Below, piece after piece: positions 4,981-7,154 of a stretch of DNA of 7,154 bases (position 1 is its first letter; each line of letters starts with the position of its first letter). Under the pieces are notes generated by a model. That model was not told where the DNA came from. It was given only the letters and a program-made list of their open reading frames with translations, and did not search any database. Source of the stretch: Acidimicrobiia bacterium (GTDB taxonomy: Bacteria; Actinomycetota; Acidimicrobiia; Acidimicrobiales; AC-14); contig JAFASB010000272.1 of the NCBI GenBank assembly GCA_019244985.1, positions 1-7,154 on the forward strand, read 5' to 3'. A program made the translations under genes and the position numbers.

Positions 4981-6150
4981 ATGAGGCTGGCCTGGGGGCC
5001 TGAGGAGGAGGCCTTCAGGGCCGAGCTCGACGCCTTCCTCGACGCCCATGCCCCCAGACAGGGGCTGGGCCTCGACTTCGCGGCATCCGAAGAAGAGGGA
5101 ATCCCCCAGTGGGCGCGCGAGTGGCAGGCGACGCTGTTCGACCACGGGTGGATGGTGCCCGGATATCCACCCGAGCTGGGCGGGCGCAACGCCACCCCCG
5201 TGCAGACGCTCGTGTACCAGGAGGAGATGGCGGCGCGGGGGCTGCCGAGGTCGGTGCACTTCCCGGGCTGGGCGATCGTGGCGCCCAGTCTCCTCGAGTT
5301 CGGCACTGACGAGCAGAAGGAGCTCGCCCCTGCCGCCCTGCGCGGCGACATGGTGTGGTGCATCGGGATGAGCGAGCCCAACGCGGGTTCGGACCTGGCG
5401 TCGCTCAAGACCCGCGCCGTCCTCGATGGCGACCACTTCCTCGTCAGCGGTCAGAAGGTCTGGACGTCGTACGCCATGTCGGCCCAGAAGTGCTTCTGCT
5501 ACGTCCGGACCAACCCCGACGTACCGAAGCACAAGGGCATCACCGTGTTGATCATCGACATGGACACGCCGGGGATCGACATCCGACCCCTGCGCCAGAT
5601 CACCGGGACGACCCACTTCGCCGAGGTGTTCTTCGACGACGTGGCCGTCCCCAGGCAGAACGTCATCGGTGCCGTCGACGACGGCTGGCGGGTGACGATG
5701 GGTTCGCTGGCCCACGAGCGCGGGGGCCTGTGGCTGCAGACCGTCGCCGGCGTCGACCACGTGCTCACCGACCTCAAGGCTCTGGCCAAGCGCACGGGGG
5801 CAGACGGCAACCAGGCCGTGCGTCGTCGCCTGGCTGACGCCCACGCCCAGGTCTCTGCGCTCAAGGCGCTCGGTTACAAGGGCTTCTCGTCCTTCGCCCA
5901 GGGCAGCTCGGCGCCCGAGCACTCGTACCTCAAGATGGCGACGTCGGAGCTGCAGAAATCGTTGTTCGAGCTCGGCATGGAGCTCGAGGGCCCGGCCGGG
6001 ATCGTCATCGACCCCGACCACCATCAGGCCGCGGGCCGGTGGGCGTTCAGCTTCTTCACCAGCTTCGCGGGCACCATCGCCGGCGGGACATCGGAGATCC
6101 AGCGCAACATCATCGCCGAGCGGGTCCTCGGCCTCCCGAGGGGCAAGTGA
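4981..6150 (+). CDS. Acyl-CoA dehydrogenase (FadE-like)
   Basis: This 389-residue flavoenzyme is complete and of usual family length. The N-terminal helical domain (about 1-120) contains WMVPGYPPELGG. The FAD/substrate motif WCIGMSEPNAGSDLASLKT is at 126-144, and the middle beta domain includes GQKVWTSYA at 157-165 and FFDDVAVP at 217-224. The C-terminal helical domain ends with GGTSEIQRNIIAERVLGLPRG (368-388). It should introduce a 2,3 double bond into an acyl-CoA and pass electrons to ETF. The catalytic Glu found in MCAD-type YEGT is Gly368 here. Glu246, in the AHERGG motif at the start of helix G, is a candidate alternative base, as in isovaleryl-CoA dehydrogenase. The family resembles FadE proteins of steroid and branched-chain catabolism. 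Some of those work as hetero-oligomers, but no partner gene is seen here. The start 3 nt after the SDR stop lacks a Shine-Dalgarno, pointing to translational coupling. The stop overlaps the next gene. Confidence 0.94.
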   Translation: MRLAWGPEEEAFRAELDAFLDAHAPRQGLGLDFAASEEEGIPQWAREWQATLFDHGWMVPGYPPELGGRNATPVQTLVYQEEMAARGLPRSVHFPGWAIVAPSLLEFGTDEQKELAPAALRGDMVWCIGMSEPNAGSDLASLKTRAVLDGDHFLVSGQKVWTSYAMSAQKCFCYVRTNPDVPKHKGITVLIIDMDTPGIDIRPLRQITGTTHFAEVFFDDVAVPRQNVIGAVDDGWRVTMGSLAHERGGLWLQTVAGVDHVLTDLKALAKRTGADGNQAVRRRLADAHAQVSALKALGYKGFSSFAQGSSAPEHSYLKMATSELQKSLFELGMELEGPAGIVIDPDHHQAAGRWAFSFFTSFAGTIAGGTSEIQRNIIAERVLGLPRGK

Positions 6151-7154
6151 CCCGTCGGGTCGCCATCGTCGGCGCCGCCTTGTCCGACACCGGGCGCGTC
6201 GACGACAAGACCGTATGGGAGCTGCACTACCAGGGCGTCACCCGAGCGCTGGCCGACGCCGGCCTGACCAAGGACGACGTGCAGGGGTTCTGCTCGTGCG
6301 GCACGGGCTCGCTCCCGCCCGTCGAGCTGGCCGAGTACCTCGGTCTGCGCCCCGGCTGGGTCGACTCCACCGGCGTCGGCGGCGCGTCGTGGGAGTTCAT
6401 GGTCGAGCACGCCACCGCCGCCATCGCCACCGGTCAGGTCGAGGTGGTCGTGCTCTCCTATGGCTCCACCACCCGGGCCGATCTCAAGAAGGGCCGGCGG
6501 CGCGCCAACCTGAGCTTCGGGTCGTCGGGACCCGTGCAGTTCGAGGCGCCGTACGGCCACGCCCTGATCGCGAAGTACGGCATGGCGACCCAGCGCCACA
6601 TGTACGAGTTCGGGACGACGCTCGACCAGCTGGCGGAGATCGCGGTGTCGACCCGCTACAACGCCCAGTTCAACCCCGACGCCTACTACCGGGACCCGAT
6701 CACGATCGACGACGTGCAGTCGTCGACCATGATCGCGTCGCCGTTCACCAAGCTGCACTGCTGCATCCGCTCCGACGGCGGCGGCGCCATCGTGCTCGCC
6801 TCCGAGGACCGGGCTCGTGACTGCGCCAAAGAGGCCGTATGGATACTGGGCACCGGCGAAGCCGTGTCCCACACGACGATGAGCGAGTGGGAGGACTTCA
6901 CCGAGTCGCCGTGCGTCCGTTCGGGCGCAGACGCCTTCGGCCGGGCTGGCGTCACGCCCGACGACATCGACCTGTGCGCCCTGTACGACGCCTTCACGGG
7001 GATGGTGCTGCTGACCCTCGAGGGCCTCGGCTTCTGCAAGAAGGGCGAAGGTGGCCCCTACGTCGCCGACGGCAAGCTCCGCGTCGGGGGTGCGCTCCCG
7101 ACCAACACCGACGGCGGCGGACTCTCGGCCTGCCACCCCGGCATGCGCGGCATG
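6147..7154 (+). CDS. Thiolase-like lipid-transfer protein (SCPx/Ltp type), partial, nucleophilic Cys absent
   Basis: The first 336 residues are present and the frame is open to the right edge. The start is GTG at 6147, overlapping the dehydrogenase stop as GTGA. The next in-frame ATG falls after essential structure, so GTG is preferred. Thiolase-fold features are: RVAIVGAALSDTG at 4-16; DSTGVGGASWEFMVEHA at 73-89, where thiolases place the acyl-accepting Cys; the core strand VEVVVLSYGS near 98-107; SPFTKLHCCIRSDGGGAIVLA near 198-218; and LYDAFTGMVLLTLEGLGFCKKGEGGPY near 279-305. The NTDGGGLSACHPG motif at 320-332 carries catalytic-type His330. No Cys occurs between residues 54 and 204, so the usual nucleophile is missing. 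Relatives in steroid degradation (Ltp2-like) lack it too, act as retro-aldolases, and need a DUF35 partner. The product may therefore be an aldolase or other C-C lyase of the same cassette. Assignment to the fold is firm, the reaction uncertain. Confidence 0.88.
   Translation, partial: MTRRVAIVGAALSDTGRVDDKTVWELHYQGVTRALADAGLTKDDVQGFCSCGTGSLPPVELAEYLGLRPGWVDSTGVGGASWEFMVEHATAAIATGQVEVVVLSYGSTTRADLKKGRRRANLSFGSSGPVQFEAPYGHALIAKYGMATQRHMYEFGTTLDQLAEIAVSTRYNAQFNPDAYYRDPITIDDVQSSTMIASPFTKLHCCIRSDGGGAIVLASEDRARDCAKEAVWILGTGEAVSHTTMSEWEDFTESPCVRSGADAFGRAGVTPDDIDLCALYDAFTGMVLLTLEGLGFCKKGEGGPYVADGKLRVGGALPTNTDGGGLSACHPGMRGM

Noticed and set aside
4977..4981. Terminator or promoter between the SDR and acyl-CoA dehydrogenase genes
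   Set aside because: The gap is only 3 nt with no hairpin; the genes are plainly one operon.
4045..6024. 659-codon open frame on the minus strand
   Set aside because: It is antisense to the SDR and acyl-CoA dehydrogenase genes, both of which have complete catalytic motifs. Its His/Arg/Val/Asp-rich composition is typical of a GC-rich shadow frame.
6024..7136. 370-codon open frame on the minus strand
   Set aside because: It is antisense to the end of the dehydrogenase and the thiolase-like gene, with no recognisable motif; it is a shadow of GC-biased third positions.

Overview
This is a GC-rich window whose codons end overwhelmingly in G or C, with no RNA genes, insertion sequences or CRISPR. 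Protein families and gene style point to a high-GC actinobacterium. A lineage such as Acidimicrobiia or a mycobacterial relative would fit, but this is inferred from gene content and not proven. Seven genes are packed head to tail into two divergent operons around a short intergenic region (3933-4065).

Left operon (minus strand, reading 3932 down to 1). It holds four genes: a membrane-anchored protein with two DUF5666-like domains, a MacA/HlyD-type periplasmic-adaptor homologue, a MacB/LolD-type ABC ATPase, and a MacB-type permease that runs off the left edge. All three junctions are start/stop overlaps (GTGA, TGATG, ATGA), so the four products are probably translationally coupled and made in matched amounts. 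The adaptor and the DUF5666 protein both carry glycine-rich, Phe/Arg/Asn-bearing low-complexity segments. Together they look like an extracytoplasmic export or envelope-stress machine of the MacAB type, with an extra DUF5666 component.

Right operon (plus strand, 4066 to the right edge). It holds three genes: an SDR-family 3-hydroxyacyl-CoA dehydrogenase-like protein, an acyl-CoA dehydrogenase, and a thiolase-like lipid-transfer (SCPx/Ltp-type) protein cut by the right edge. They are linked by a 3-nt gap and then a GTGA overlap. This is a beta-oxidation-like cassette, of the sort used for steroid, terpenoid or branched acyl-CoA side chains. The thiolase-like protein has no cysteine where thiolases place their nucleophile, and the acyl-CoA dehydrogenase has glycine at the MCAD-type catalytic Glu position. 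Both suggest specialised rather than housekeeping fatty-acid chemistry.

The divergent region holds a good Shine-Dalgarno for the SDR gene, a weak promoter candidate, and a perfect 6-4-6 inverted repeat at the promoter that may be a repressor operator. The points most worth follow-up are the DUF5666-MacAB coupling, the shared low-complexity segments, the candidate operator, and the Cys-less thiolase homologue. I did not find a clearly unprecedented system.
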